Shown here: in pieces, positions 37,653 through 46,263 of the stretch
How the letters are laid out: each line of letters starts with the position of its first letter
Position numbering within the stretch: position 1 is the stretch's first letter
Origin: Spirochaetaceae bacterium 4572_59
Lineage (GTDB): Bacteria > Spirochaetota > Spirochaetia > DSM-2461
Direction: 5' to 3'
DNA length: 64,000 nt
Assembly: GCA_002084805.1 (NCBI GenBank)
Contig: NBMC01000026.1
Span: forward strand, 1 to 64,000
Position numbers and translations under genes: made by a program
The notes under the pieces: model-generated
Seen by the model: the letters and a program-made list of their open reading frames with translations, nothing else
The model's database searches: none
Told to the model about the DNA's origin: nothing

Positions 37653-38090
37653 TTAGAGGGCTCCCATCAGGAATACCATAGCAAACAGAGCAACTGTTTC
37701 AATGACACCAAGTACCATCAGGTAGTTAACAAAACCTTTTCCGGTTTCACCCATGGCATCACAGGCACCGGCTCCAGCCTTACCCTGAGCATAAGCAGAA
37801 GCACCCATGGCCAGCCCCCCGAAGAGACCCATACCCAGAAGCTTATAGCCTTCGGCACCTGAAGCGATCATCTGGTTCATCAGAATAAATCCGTAAATGG
37901 TCTGAGTCAGAGGTGCACCAACAAATGCTACCAACAGGAAGGGAGCAGGTTTATTGTTGGCAAAACATTTTTTCCATGCTCCGATAGCAGCCTGCCCTGC
38001 AAAACCCGCACCAAATGCAGAACCAAAACCAGCTAAACCCAATGCAGCAGCTAAACCCATTAATCCAATATCCATACCTATCTCCTTCAA
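37653..38090 (-). CDS. ntpK: V-type ATPase subunit K (rotor ring proteolipid)
   Basis: A 145-residue, four-helix duplicated proteolipid. Helix 2 carries PLTQTIYGF (T62, Q63), helix 3 a glutamine in YAQGK (Q102) and helix 4 the ion-carrying glutamate in VIETVALF (E131). These four positions correspond to the sodium ligands T64, Q65, Q110 and E139 of the Enterococcus hirae ring, as I recall them, so sodium coupling is likely. Only the second hairpin carries the carboxylate. It is last in the ATPase operon, before the terminator. Confidence 0.92.
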   Translation of the reverse strand: MKEIGMDIGLMGLAAALGLAGFGSAFGAGFAGQAAIGAWKKCFANNKPAPFLLVAFVGAPLTQTIYGFILMNQMIASGAEGYKLLGMGLFGGLAMGASAYAQGKAGAGACDAMGETGKGFVNYLMVLGVIETVALFAMVFLMGAL

Positions 38091-38103
38091 AACTATTCTA
38101 ACT

Positions 38104-39924
38104 TTATTCTTGAACCTTTTTAAAAGGTTCGTATTTAAAACCAGACCATTCCATATCTAGATGGCCTGAATATTCCAGCATATTGAGTCTGACACCATGC
38201 ACTATCAGTGAAAGAGCTCCCATTACAATATTGAGAGAATGTCCCAACAGAAGGATCAAAGCTCCTCCGATCATAGCCACTCCCGGTTCCGCCATCATGG
38301 GCGCCGCCATGGCATTGAAACTGACTGCAATAGCCAGTGATGCCAGACCTACGGCGAAAAGTCTGATATAGGAGATAATGTCCGACAGCAGACTGATAGA
38401 ATCAAGAAACAACTGGAACAGACCAATCGGATTTAATCCTTTCAAGACACCCTTGAAGAAATTCACGCCTTTTTCCTGTTGGCTGAAAAGTATAATAACC
38501 ACCAGCCCCACAGCTATCATATTCATAGCATAGGGAGGAATAGGACTAATACCCAGAACAAGGAAGAGCACCACATGATAGATCCCCAGCAGCATTGTAA
38601 GCCAGCCCAGTTGCTCAAAAGCTACCAATGAAGGCATCTTGAAAACAAAGTTTTTAAACCTGGCAATACTCAGCTGTATGGTTGCAATAACAAAACACAT
38701 ATACTTAATGGTTGAACTGCTGTCCACATCTGTACCAAAGAGTTCCGGAAAAGCCGAAATCTGAGGGATAACAAGACCTTTCAGAGGTTCCCAGCTTCCA
38801 AGAGCCAGTGAACCAAACCAATTCCCCGTCAACATACCCCACAGGATCGTTCCCGAACTGAGAAGGTACATCAGGTTGAACCCGGGTCCACCTTTCTTCG
38901 ACTTGAATCTTACTAAGATAGTCAGAAGTAAAAAGAGCACACCGTAACCTGCATCTCCGATAATCATAGCAAAGAACAGGGTAAAGGAGATCAAGAAATC
39001 CAGACTGATATCCATCTCTTTATATCCAGGCAATACTTCCAGGATGTCAAACAGAGGCTTAATCGTATTGACTAGCTTATTGTTTTCTACAAGAGAGGGG
39101 ACAACGTCACCTTCTGTCGGTTCACTTAAGATCACAGCCCAAGCGTTTTCAGCTGCCAGAGACTGGATTTTATCCTTATCTCTTTCAGGCATAAAGCCGG
39201 TAAAATAGTCAAGATTGTCCTCGTTTCCGAGTCCTGTCCGTACTTCATGATATTCAATATCCTGTTCTACAGATTTTAGCAGAGCTTTCAGCATATTCTG
39301 CTGACCACTGAACTGTTGAAGAACTTCGTAGAGGCCTTTCAGCTTATTCTCAATATGTAGTTTCTGCTTCAGAAGTTCACTGACACTGTATTCAGGCAGT
39401 TTGACACTGTCTAAATCAGGAGCTTCTTCTCCTTCCGCAACAACAATTATACCGTAGACAGTATTTTTTACTGAAGAAACAACAAAAGAACGGTAATCTT
39501 TGAAAATATCTTCCCAATCATTCCTGGTCACCTCATAAAAGTGCAGCTCTACGCCCCTACTTTTCAGAATAGCAATCTCGGAGGGATCAAAATCTCCCCA
39601 GGGTTCCCACCAGATCAAATCTTCTTTGACCAGATTCAGCTTCTCTTCGCTCTCTTTAATGCTATCAAGGACATCCAGAACCTTTTGACTCAGATCCCGG
39701 GCCTTATCTTCTGAATAGGAGTACTCCTCCTGAACAGCTTTAACGTCCAGCCTTGACAGAGCACGAACAATCCTGTTCCGATCTGCAGCAAGCCCCGTCA
39801 GAGTCTCGCTGGATCCGGGAGTCCTCTGCAAATGAACAACACCGGCTTTCTGGATCTTCTCCAGGGCTGTATCTTTTTCGGAGTCCAGAAAGATAAAAGA
39901 GACTTTACTCATTTTTACTATCAT
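38104..39924 (-). CDS. ntpI: V-type ATPase subunit I (membrane stator, a-subunit homologue)
   Basis: A 606-residue protein: a soluble, coiled-coil-rich N-terminal half (about 1-320) that contacts the peripheral stalks, and a C-terminal half with about seven or eight transmembrane helices (about 325-585). The helix bearing the essential arginine is seen at IISYIRLFAVGLAS (about 515-528), matching the S-x-x-R-L motif of the family. It lies between D and K, with 13 and 1 base gaps. Confidence 0.93.
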   Translation of the reverse strand: MIVKMSKVSFIFLDSEKDTALEKIQKAGVVHLQRTPGSSETLTGLAADRNRIVRALSRLDVKAVQEEYSYSEDKARDLSQKVLDVLDSIKESEEKLNLVKEDLIWWEPWGDFDPSEIAILKSRGVELHFYEVTRNDWEDIFKDYRSFVVSSVKNTVYGIIVVAEGEEAPDLDSVKLPEYSVSELLKQKLHIENKLKGLYEVLQQFSGQQNMLKALLKSVEQDIEYHEVRTGLGNEDNLDYFTGFMPERDKDKIQSLAAENAWAVILSEPTEGDVVPSLVENNKLVNTIKPLFDILEVLPGYKEMDISLDFLISFTLFFAMIIGDAGYGVLFLLLTILVRFKSKKGGPGFNLMYLLSSGTILWGMLTGNWFGSLALGSWEPLKGLVIPQISAFPELFGTDVDSSSTIKYMCFVIATIQLSIARFKNFVFKMPSLVAFEQLGWLTMLLGIYHVVLFLVLGISPIPPYAMNMIAVGLVVIILFSQQEKGVNFFKGVLKGLNPIGLFQLFLDSISLLSDIISYIRLFAVGLASLAIAVSFNAMAAPMMAEPGVAMIGGALILLLGHSLNIVMGALSLIVHGVRLNMLEYSGHLDMEWSGFKYEPFKKVQE

Positions 39925-39925
39925 A

Positions 39926-40525
39926 TCAGGACACCTTTACCAATTTGTTCTTGGACATTTTTCCCCGGACAACCGCAGCTGTCTGCTGGTCTCCCAGGTA
40001 AACGCCAATTTTTTTGATGTTTGCCCTGGTATCGGGAATCATTACTTTCTCGAACAGATTCACCCTCTGTGTGGTGATTCTGAGCTCTTTGCCCAGTCTT
40101 TTAATCTGTTCTTCCAACACATTAAATTCCAGATCAAGCAGAATAATCTGCTTCAACTTCTCCGCGGCCTTATCAACCCAGAGAGGCATTTCAAAAAGGT
40201 TGTAGGAAACAGGATGGAACTCCGCTCCTTTAAATACGGGGATTTCTACACCGGCAATATTGCCCTTTGCGGTATCCACATATTTCACTCTTAACAGAGC
40301 ATCATCTAGACCAACGTCTTCAGCAAAGACAGCGATCCACTGGCGAAACTCCTGATTAAGGGCTTCCTGTTTATGACGAACCTCAGCTTCCCGCAATTCA
40401 ACATTACGGATTTCAACCTGGAGCTGTTGTTTTTTCAGGATGAGAGTCGGAAGATAGCGGGTATACATCTTAAGTGAGTCTTTCTGCTTCTTCTGCTCAT
40501 TCTTTGTCAGTTTTATATTCGCCAT
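39926..40525 (-). CDS. ntpD: V-type ATPase subunit D (central shaft)
   Basis: A 199-residue, highly helical protein forming the coiled-coil rotor shaft. The N-terminal helix (LTKNEQKKQKDSLKMYTRYLPTLILKKQQLQVEI) and the C-terminal helix with R-x-N-LFEKVMIPDTRANIKKI (about 150-170) are typical of V-ATPase D, analogous to F-ATPase gamma. It lies three bases after the B gene and one base before I. Confidence 0.93.
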   Translation of the reverse strand: MANIKLTKNEQKKQKDSLKMYTRYLPTLILKKQQLQVEIRNVELREAEVRHKQEALNQEFRQWIAVFAEDVGLDDALLRVKYVDTAKGNIAGVEIPVFKGAEFHPVSYNLFEMPLWVDKAAEKLKQIILLDLEFNVLEEQIKRLGKELRITTQRVNLFEKVMIPDTRANIKKIGVYLGDQQTAAVVRGKMSKNKLVKVS

Positions 40526-40528
40526 AGC

Positions 40529-41827
40529 TTAACTCACTGCTGGCCAAAACTGATCAATCAGGGATGATTTTAGCCCTGTTTCTTCTTTGTTAAAACTATC
40601 CGCAAGGATTTTCCAACCGTTATCCAGGGCTTTTTCAAGAGGAACATTAACAGATAAATCCATCATTTCCTTCTCGAAAGATGCTCCATATTTCAAGAGT
40701 TTACTATCCCATGCAGACATGGTAAAACCCATGGACTGTTTCTCCAGAGAGTCTTTGTAGGAAGCATAGAGTTTAATCATACCGTCCATAAGAGCTCTGT
40801 GGTCGTCCCGAGTTTTATCATTAACCTGCTGCTTCAGACGGGAGAGTGAACCGAAAGGTTCGATTCTTCCATTTTTCAGGTAGTACTGACCTTCTGTAAT
40901 ATATCCGGTGTTATCAGGAACCGGATGGGTTACATCATCACCAGGCATTGTTGTGACACCCAGGATGGTAATAGAACCTGCTCCTTGAATATCAACAGCC
41001 TTTTCATAGCGTGATGCCAACTGGGAGTAAAGGTCTCCCGGATAACCACGGTTTGAAGGTACCTGTTCCTGAGTAATAGCAATCTCTTTCATGGCATCTG
41101 CAAAGTTGGTCATATCTGTTAAGAGAACCAGTACTTTTTTACCCTGAAGGGCAAATTTTTCTGCTACTGCCAGAGAGATATCGGGAACCTGCAGACTTTC
41201 TACAATAGGATCTGCCGCCGTGTGAATAAACATAATGGTTCTGCTCAGAGCACCACCCTCTTCCAGAGTATCCTTGAAGAAAAGGTAATCATCATATTTC
41301 AAACCCATTCCACCAAGGATAATCATATCTACTTCGGCCTGCATGGCAATTCTTGCCAACAGTTCATTGTATGGCTCACCTGAGACGGAGAAGATCGGCA
41401 GTTTCTGGCTTTCCACCAGGGTGTTGAACAGGTCGATCATGGGAATACCCGTACGAATCATATTCTTGGGAATAATTCTGTTAGCCGGGTTGAAGGAAGG
41501 CCCCCCGATGGGAATCAAATTCTCATTCAGTGTGGGTCCATTGTCACGGGGTGCTCCCGATCCACTAAAAATACGGCCCATCAGATTTTCCGAAAAAGAA
41601 ACCTGCATGGGATGTCCCAGAAAACGAACTTCGTCACCGGTTGAAATACCCTGACCACCTGCAAAAACCTGGAGAGAAACCATGTCTCCATCCAGTTTAT
41701 TAACCTCAGCCAGAGAATCACCAAAGGATGTGGAGATCTCTGCGAGGTCTCCATATTTTACTCCGTCGGCTTTTACGGTGATAACGTTTCCAACGATTGA
41801 ATCAATTTTGCTGTAAACTTTTCTCAT
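40529..41827 (-). CDS. ntpB: V-type ATPase subunit B
   Basis: The non-catalytic nucleotide-binding-fold subunit of the V1 head. The 432-residue sequence has the beta-barrel start ([18 protein letters not shown]), the degenerate P-loop region [15 protein letters not shown] instead of Walker A, and conserved [17 protein letters not shown] and [18 protein letters not shown]. Length is normal for bacterial B subunits. It follows A by nine bases. Confidence 0.95.
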   Translation of the reverse strand: MRKVYSKIDSIVGNVITVKADGVKYGDLAEISTSFGDSLAEVNKLDGDMVSLQVFAGGQGISTGDEVRFLGHPMQVSFSENLMGRIFSGSGAPRDNGPTLNENLIPIGGPSFNPANRIIPKNMIRTGIPMIDLFNTLVESQKLPIFSVSGEPYNELLARIAMQAEVDMIILGGMGLKYDDYLFFKDTLEEGGALSRTIMFIHTAADPIVESLQVPDISLAVAEKFALQGKKVLVLLTDMTNFADAMKEIAITQEQVPSNRGYPGDLYSQLASRYEKAVDIQGAGSITILGVTTMPGDDVTHPVPDNTGYITEGQYYLKNGRIEPFGSLSRLKQQVNDKTRDDHRALMDGMIKLYASYKDSLEKQSMGFTMSAWDSKLLKYGASFEKEMMDLSVNVPLEKALDNGWKILADSFNKEETGLKSSLIDQFWPAVS

Positions 41828-41836
41828 TTTTTAACC

Positions 41837-43600
41837 TCAGATCTTTTCCATTAAGGCGGCAGCTCTTTCATCCACCCTGATTTTCTTTTCAGCCAGAGTC
41901 TTTTTGATCTGTTCTTCCAAATCCTTGAAGGCATCACACTGCCATTCTGATCCGTTATAGTCCAGAATTACCTGACGGAGCTGGTTGAACCAGGAACGAG
42001 CCTCATCTTTACTACTCAAATCCAGCTCTGCACCCAGAATTTCCATCATAATATTAAAAAGATATTTCTGACGCTCTGGAGAGACTGCTGCATCTACAGG
42101 GTCAAAGGAGTTCTGCTGAAAATAGGTAGCATCCAGAAGTTCTCCTTTCTGATAGATAACAAAGTCCTGAAGGGATGTACCCTCTTCACCGACTACTTTC
42201 ATCATAGATTCGATTTCATTGGACCTGAACAGAATGTCATAGGCATATGATGTCTGCTCTTCATCAATAATTCCCTTGTATTTACTCCAAGAGTCAATAG
42301 GATGGATAGCAGGGTACTTACGGGCATCAGAACGCTCTCTGGATAATCCATGAAAGGCACCTACGACTTTCAGGGTAGCCTGTGTTACAGGTTCCTCAAA
42401 GTTACCACCTGCGGGAGATACGGTACCACCGATTGTGACGGAACCTTTCTGTCCGTCTTTCAGCTGAACAAGACCGGCTCTTTCATAAAATCCTGCAATT
42501 GTGGATTCCAGATAGGCGGGGAATGCTTCTTCACCGGGAATCTCTTCCAGACGTCCGGACATCTCTCTCATGGCCTGGGCCCAACGGGAGGTGGAGTCAG
42601 CCAGAAGCAGGACATCCAATCCCATCTGTCGGTAGTATTCCCCCAGAGTAACAGCCGTATATACAGAAGCTTCACGGGAAGCTACAGGCATGGAAGAGGT
42701 ATTACAGATAATAATGGTTCTCTCCATCAGAGATTTCCCTGTTTTTGGATCCAACAGTTCGGGGAACTCTTTAAGAGTTTCTACAACCTCACCCGCACGC
42801 TCTCCACAAGCAGCAACAATTACGATATCAACATCGGCAAATTTAGATGTGATCTGCTGCAGTACGGTCTTACCGGCACCAAAAGGACCGGGAATACAGT
42901 AGGTACCACCCTTTGCGACAGGCAGAAAGGTATCAACCAGACGAATCTGGGTTACCATCGGGTCTACTGGTCTAAGGCGTTCTGCGTAACATTTAATAGC
43001 CTTTTTAACGGGCCATTCAAAAGACATGCTTACGGGAATCACATTGCCTCTGCTATCTTCCAACTCCGCAATAGTGTCCTTAATATCATAAGAACCCTTT
43101 GACTTTATAGATTTTACGCTATAGTTATCAAGCATAGAAAAAGGAACCATTATATTATGCTTAATGGTACCTTCGGGAACTTCTCCCAGCTTGTCTGCCT
43201 TTACTACCTGTGCACCAATTTCAACAGAGGGGGTAAACTCCCATTTCTGATCTTTGGGAAGAGGATCCAGGTAAAACCCTCTTTCAAGGAAGTGTCCGGC
43301 CGCCTCAGCCAGTTCGGGAAGAGGGTTCTGAAGACCGTCATAGACCTGCCCCAAAAGACCGGGTCCCAGTTCTACAGCCAGTAGTTCTTCGGAAAACTCT
43401 ACTGGATCACCGATTCCAATTCCCTTTGTAATTTCAAAAACCTGCATCTGAGCCCGATCTCCGTTAATACGGATAACCTCGGATTTCAGCTTTGTCCCGC
43501 CGGTCACTACATAACCAACTTCGTTTAACTTAATGTCACCGGCGATCTCAACGGTCACCATATTTCCATTAACACCAACTACTTTTCCAGTACTTTTCAT
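41837..43600 (-). CDS. ntpA: V-type ATPase subunit A (catalytic)
   Basis: The catalytic ATPase subunit, 587 residues. Walker A reads GPFGAGKTV (238-246), the catalytic glutamate region is ACGERAGEV, Walker B LDVLLLADSTSRWAQAMREMSGRLEE, and the non-homologous bulge typical of A subunits lies at about 110-210. Its ATG overlaps the stop of the DUF2764-like gene (ATGA), indicating translational coupling. The A and B pair confirms an archaeal/V-type and not an F-type enzyme. Confidence 0.97.
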   Translation of the reverse strand: MKSTGKVVGVNGNMVTVEIAGDIKLNEVGYVVTGGTKLKSEVIRINGDRAQMQVFEITKGIGIGDPVEFSEELLAVELGPGLLGQVYDGLQNPLPELAEAAGHFLERGFYLDPLPKDQKWEFTPSVEIGAQVVKADKLGEVPEGTIKHNIMVPFSMLDNYSVKSIKSKGSYDIKDTIAELEDSRGNVIPVSMSFEWPVKKAIKCYAERLRPVDPMVTQIRLVDTFLPVAKGGTYCIPGPFGAGKTVLQQITSKFADVDIVIVAACGERAGEVVETLKEFPELLDPKTGKSLMERTIIICNTSSMPVASREASVYTAVTLGEYYRQMGLDVLLLADSTSRWAQAMREMSGRLEEIPGEEAFPAYLESTIAGFYERAGLVQLKDGQKGSVTIGGTVSPAGGNFEEPVTQATLKVVGAFHGLSRERSDARKYPAIHPIDSWSKYKGIIDEEQTSYAYDILFRSNEIESMMKVVGEEGTSLQDFVIYQKGELLDATYFQQNSFDPVDAAVSPERQKYLFNIMMEILGAELDLSSKDEARSWFNQLRQVILDYNGSEWQCDAFKDLEEQIKKTLAEKKIRVDERAAALMEKI

Positions 43601-44160
43601 TCTTGTTCTCCAACTGCATCATCATCCATCTGATTCAGGATATTCTGGTAAATTTCCTGATAGCGGGCAAATCCGGTTTCCTCATCGAAGCAGCTCTTCC
43701 TTTCCAGGATCTGAAGCTGCAGAGAATAGAGGATTAGAAAATCCAGATCAAAGAAATGCCCTACTTTCAGATTTTCCAGGAACTGCCATCGTCCCCGGTT
43801 TAAAGCATCCTCGGCATCCATGGGAGATTCCTGCTTAAAAGCATGAGAGGCCAGGGATGCGGTGTCGGGATAGCGTTCACTTTTTTCAATAAATTCTTCC
43901 GCGTCCAGCCCCATAGCAGAGGCTCTGAGGAGTACCAGTTCATTTCTTAAACTGATTTCCCATTTCCTGAATTCATCAGCCACAGAAGATTCTGATTCCA
44001 TCCGGGAATCAGGGATCAAAGAGGCTGAACTGAACAAATCCCATTCGGCCGGCTTCAGCCATTTATGACAGTCCGCCAGATAATCGGCGACTTTTAGCAC
44101 AGGGTGCTCATCATAGGACAGCATGGGCAGTGATGCGATAGTATAATAAAACTGACCCAA
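43597..44160 (-). CDS. DUF2764-like V-ATPase operon protein
   Basis: A 187-residue acidic, helical protein beginning GQFYYTIASLPMLSYDEHPVL. A protein of this type sits between E and A in ATPase operons of spirochaetes and chlamydiae, and the family is usually annotated DUF2764. No C or F subunit gene is present in the operon, so it may take the place of the C/d subunit joining the shaft to the rotor ring; this is inference from position and size only. It ends on the ATGA overlap with A. Confidence 0.75.
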   Translation of the reverse strand: MGQFYYTIASLPMLSYDEHPVLKVADYLADCHKWLKPAEWDLFSSASLIPDSRMESESSVADEFRKWEISLRNELVLLRASAMGLDAEEFIEKSERYPDTASLASHAFKQESPMDAEDALNRGRWQFLENLKVGHFFDLDFLILYSLQLQILERKSCFDEETGFARYQEIYQNILNQMDDDAVGEQE

Positions 44161-44172
44161 AATTGACTCCTT

Positions 44173-44772
44173 TTACTTTTCCAGAATGGATGTAAGACTG
44201 GGGCTCAGATACTTGGAAAGCATCGTCATCAGCTCATCATCCGAAAAATCATAAAAGGCCCTTCCATCTTTTGAAGAGATTCTGAAACCAGCTTCAATAT
44301 CATTAAATGGTTTGATTTCAAGTCCTTTTTCGATTTCACTTTTCAGCTGATTTTTCATATCAGCTTCCAGACTCTTTAACAGATTTTCAGGAACCATAAC
44401 AGTCAAATCTTTGACTTCTTCTGAGTTCCATGATTTCAGTACGGTGACTATACACTCTTTCAGGCTGGTCCCTTTCAGGACTTCCGCCGTTCCGGATTTT
44501 ATGACAGCGTCAAACAGAGCTTCAACATCCTTTCTGATTGAGATCAAAAGATCTCTTCCGGCCTGTTTCAAGGCTTCTTTTCCGGCTTGTTCCATTCGGG
44601 AAGCTTCGTTCTGAGCCTGAGATTTAATCTCAGCAACTTCCTTTTCAGCCTTTTCCATCATTGCAGAAGCATTTCTTTCTGCATCACTGATTATGCCGGC
44701 AGCTGTTTCTTCAGCACTCTTTACACCGTCATTCTTGATCTTTTCAATAAGTTCCTTAACCTGAACATCCAT
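44173..44772 (-). CDS. ntpE: V-type ATPase subunit E (peripheral stalk)
   Basis: A 199-residue protein with the long N-terminal helix of the peripheral stalk (about 1-85, with regular ISDAERNASAMMEKAEKEVAEI heptads) and a compact C-terminal domain (about 95-199; IVTVLKSWNSEEVKDLTVMVPENL). It would pair with a G-type stalk helix, which is not separately encoded here. It is the second gene of the operon, 14 bases after the leader gene. Confidence 0.88.
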   Translation of the reverse strand: MDVQVKELIEKIKNDGVKSAEETAAGIISDAERNASAMMEKAEKEVAEIKSQAQNEASRMEQAGKEALKQAGRDLLISIRKDVEALFDAVIKSGTAEVLKGTSLKECIVTVLKSWNSEEVKDLTVMVPENLLKSLEADMKNQLKSEIEKGLEIKPFNDIEAGFRISSKDGRAFYDFSDDELMTMLSKYLSPSLTSILEK

Positions 44773-44786
44773 GCAATTTTACCCTC

Positions 44787-45137
44787 TTAAAAGATATATT
44801 TTACAACTTTCTGTATTTTGTGTTCTGCTAAAAGAAAAACCGCATGAGGAAATTGATTCTCTTTTACAAAATTATCCAGAAAGACTTTTAAACCAGCTAT
44901 AAAAGACTCATTATCCTGATACTCTTCCGTTGGAAAGGTACTGAGGACCGGTAGCAATTTTTTCAGACAGGAGATTTCCCGCTCTAAAAGAGCTCCATTT
45001 TCCTGCTGGACATAGTGCGTAATTTCATGCTTTTCATACCGAGATTGATACAATTCGATTAACAAATTAATATCATTCTCGATTTCTTCTAACTCGACTC
45101 TCAGAATTTTAATAAATAATTTTCTATTGTCCGACAA
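44787..45137 (-). CDS. Unknown 116-residue helical protein, first gene of the V-ATPase operon
   Basis: Not recognised. The sequence is helical and charged (VELEEIENDINLLIELYQSRYEKHEI, then EREISCLKKLLPVLSTF and FVKENQFPHAVFLLAEHKIQKVVKYIF), with no signal peptide or membrane segment. Its first-gene position and size allow a role as a missing small subunit (F or G) or as an assembly factor, but nothing in the sequence proves this. The start is TTG behind GGGGGAG, within a perfect 28-base tandem duplication that repeats the ribosome-binding site and start. Confidence 0.6.
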   Translation of the reverse strand: MSDNRKLFIKILRVELEEIENDINLLIELYQSRYEKHEITHYVQQENGALLEREISCLKKLLPVLSTFPTEEYQDNESFIAGLKVFLDNFVKENQFPHAVFLLAEHKIQKVVKYIF

Positions 45138-45178
45138 ATTCTCCCCCTTTTCTATTGTCCGACAAATTCTCCCCCTTT
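45123..45178. repeat. Perfect 28-base tandem duplication covering a ribosome-binding site and start codon
   Basis: Bases 45123-45150 and 45151-45178 are identical. On the minus strand each copy carries AAAGGGGGAGAATT followed by TTGTCGGACAATAGA, that is ribosome-binding site, TTG start and first codons of the 116-residue gene. Because 28 is not a multiple of three, the outer copy opens a separate reading frame of 13 codons that ends at the TAG in the inner copy. Confidence 0.95.
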
Positions 45179-45181
45179 GTA

Positions 45182-45210
45182 AATATAAAAGAAACTATTG
45201 TAAATGTAAA
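45182..45210 (-). promoter_or_regulatory. Candidate promoter of the V-ATPase operon
   Basis: On the minus strand TTTACA (45205-45210) and TATATT (45182-45187) are 17 bases apart. Transcription would begin near 45175, inside the outer copy of the 28-base duplication, so both ribosome-binding sites would be in the mRNA leader. Confidence 0.5.
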
Positions 45211-45252
45211 TAATTTTTCTAGACAGAACCCAAACTCAGGTCACCCCATATT

Positions 45253-45591
45253 TTAATCATATTCCCATCCATCCTCCTTTAATAGATCTTGTTTTATCAA
45301 AAAAAGTACTTTTTTATCTATTTTTTGTCTATTTGTCTGACTAATTATATCCAAGGTTGAGATTTCGATCTCAATGATGTAACCCCTTCCCTTTTCTGAA
45401 CCGTAGCCGGGAGTAAAAACCGCCTGTATATTAAAAAGACCATCCATTTCAGGATTACAGGTTTCACCTCTTTCTGCCCGGTTAGGACGAAGCCGGTACA
45501 GATCACCATACTCGTCTTCCAACCAAGAATCAATTCTGTCACAAACGGCTTTCAGCTTCCTATCCCATTCACGCAGCTTAGGATGTCTCAT
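45253..45591 (-). CDS. Hypothetical protein, 112 residues
   Basis: Not recognised. A soluble, charged protein: helical N-terminus (KLREWDRKLKAVCDRIDSWLEDEYGDLYRLRPNR), a middle strand region with AVFTPGYGSEKGRGYIIEIEI and a helical C-terminus (KIDKKVLFLIKQDLLKEDGWEYD). No signal peptide. It starts one base after the lipoprotein stop, so the two are probably cotranslated. The 115 bases downstream hold the V-ATPase promoter and duplication. Confidence 0.55.
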   Translation of the reverse strand: MRHPKLREWDRKLKAVCDRIDSWLEDEYGDLYRLRPNRAERGETCNPEMDGLFNIQAVFTPGYGSEKGRGYIIEIEISTLDIISQTNRQKIDKKVLFLIKQDLLKEDGWEYD

Positions 45592-45592
45592 A

Positions 45593-46204
45593 CTATACCC
45601 ACTCCAGTACCCAGATAAATTGATTACGACTGTACAAGTCCTGTAAAGAGATACGATACTCCACCGTTCTACCGTTCGGACTTATCAGCCCATATGTAGA
45701 ATTCTGAATTGTTCCAGGTACAGAAATAACAAAATGCAGATAATCCTCATTATAAAATGAGGAGAGATAAGTGGTAGTTTCCCTTGATACAGCCTGATCC
45801 TGTTCAAAGAACTCCATGGTCAGCTGACTGATATCCCCAATCAGATTTAACTCTATGGGTATTCCGCAGTATTTACTCAATGTTCGAAAGGAAGAGAAAT
45901 TAAATTCAGAGTTTATATAGTTGTATTCCCGGTCTTCTCTGTCAATAACGTTGAGAATTGATATACCATCAATGCCGGCTGTAGTTTTATCAAGTTCCTG
46001 CCGGTTAACAGGGAGAGTGATCAACCGGGCTCCCGCAGGAGAGTCTTTCTGGAATCCTATGGCTTTTTTTGAAACACGGTAATCCATAGTTATTTTTCCA
46101 CTGCCATCCGGCTGTATGCTAAGATCAGCATTCACGGTCAAACAGGAGGAAAACAAAGAGATTAGAGTTACTATACTGAAGATATACCATGTATTTCTTT
46201 TCAT
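45593..46204 (-). CDS. Small lipoprotein of unknown function
   Basis: A 203-residue predicted lipoprotein: MKRNTWYIFSIVTLISLFSSC with lipobox (FSS-C, Cys21). After it, DLSIQPDGSGKITMDYRVSKKA resembles the start of a family of bacterial proteins with an LppM/DUF3153-like beta fold, where a secreted domain begins with a 'l.v..dGsg.v...y' strand. The C-terminus SRNQFIWVLEWV is hydrophobic and could be a short membrane contact. No enzyme motif. A 59-base AT-rich gap with a TATAAT-like element separates it from rsgA. Confidence 0.6.
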   Translation of the reverse strand: MKRNTWYIFSIVTLISLFSSCLTVNADLSIQPDGSGKITMDYRVSKKAIGFQKDSPAGARLITLPVNRQELDKTTAGIDGISILNVIDREDREYNYINSEFNFSSFRTLSKYCGIPIELNLIGDISQLTMEFFEQDQAVSRETTTYLSSFYNEDYLHFVISVPGTIQNSTYGLISPNGRTVEYRISLQDLYSRNQFIWVLEWV

Positions 46205-46263
46205 AGAATTACCGATTCTATTATATTATCATGCAATTAAAAAAAATATTCAACTGAGCACTA

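Noticed and set aside
42350-43102. 250-residue open frame on the plus strand
   Set aside because: It is antisense to the well-supported ATPase A subunit, has no family features and no ribosome-binding site.
45123-45178. CRISPR repeat
   Set aside because: The two copies are directly adjacent with no spacer and coincide with a translation start.
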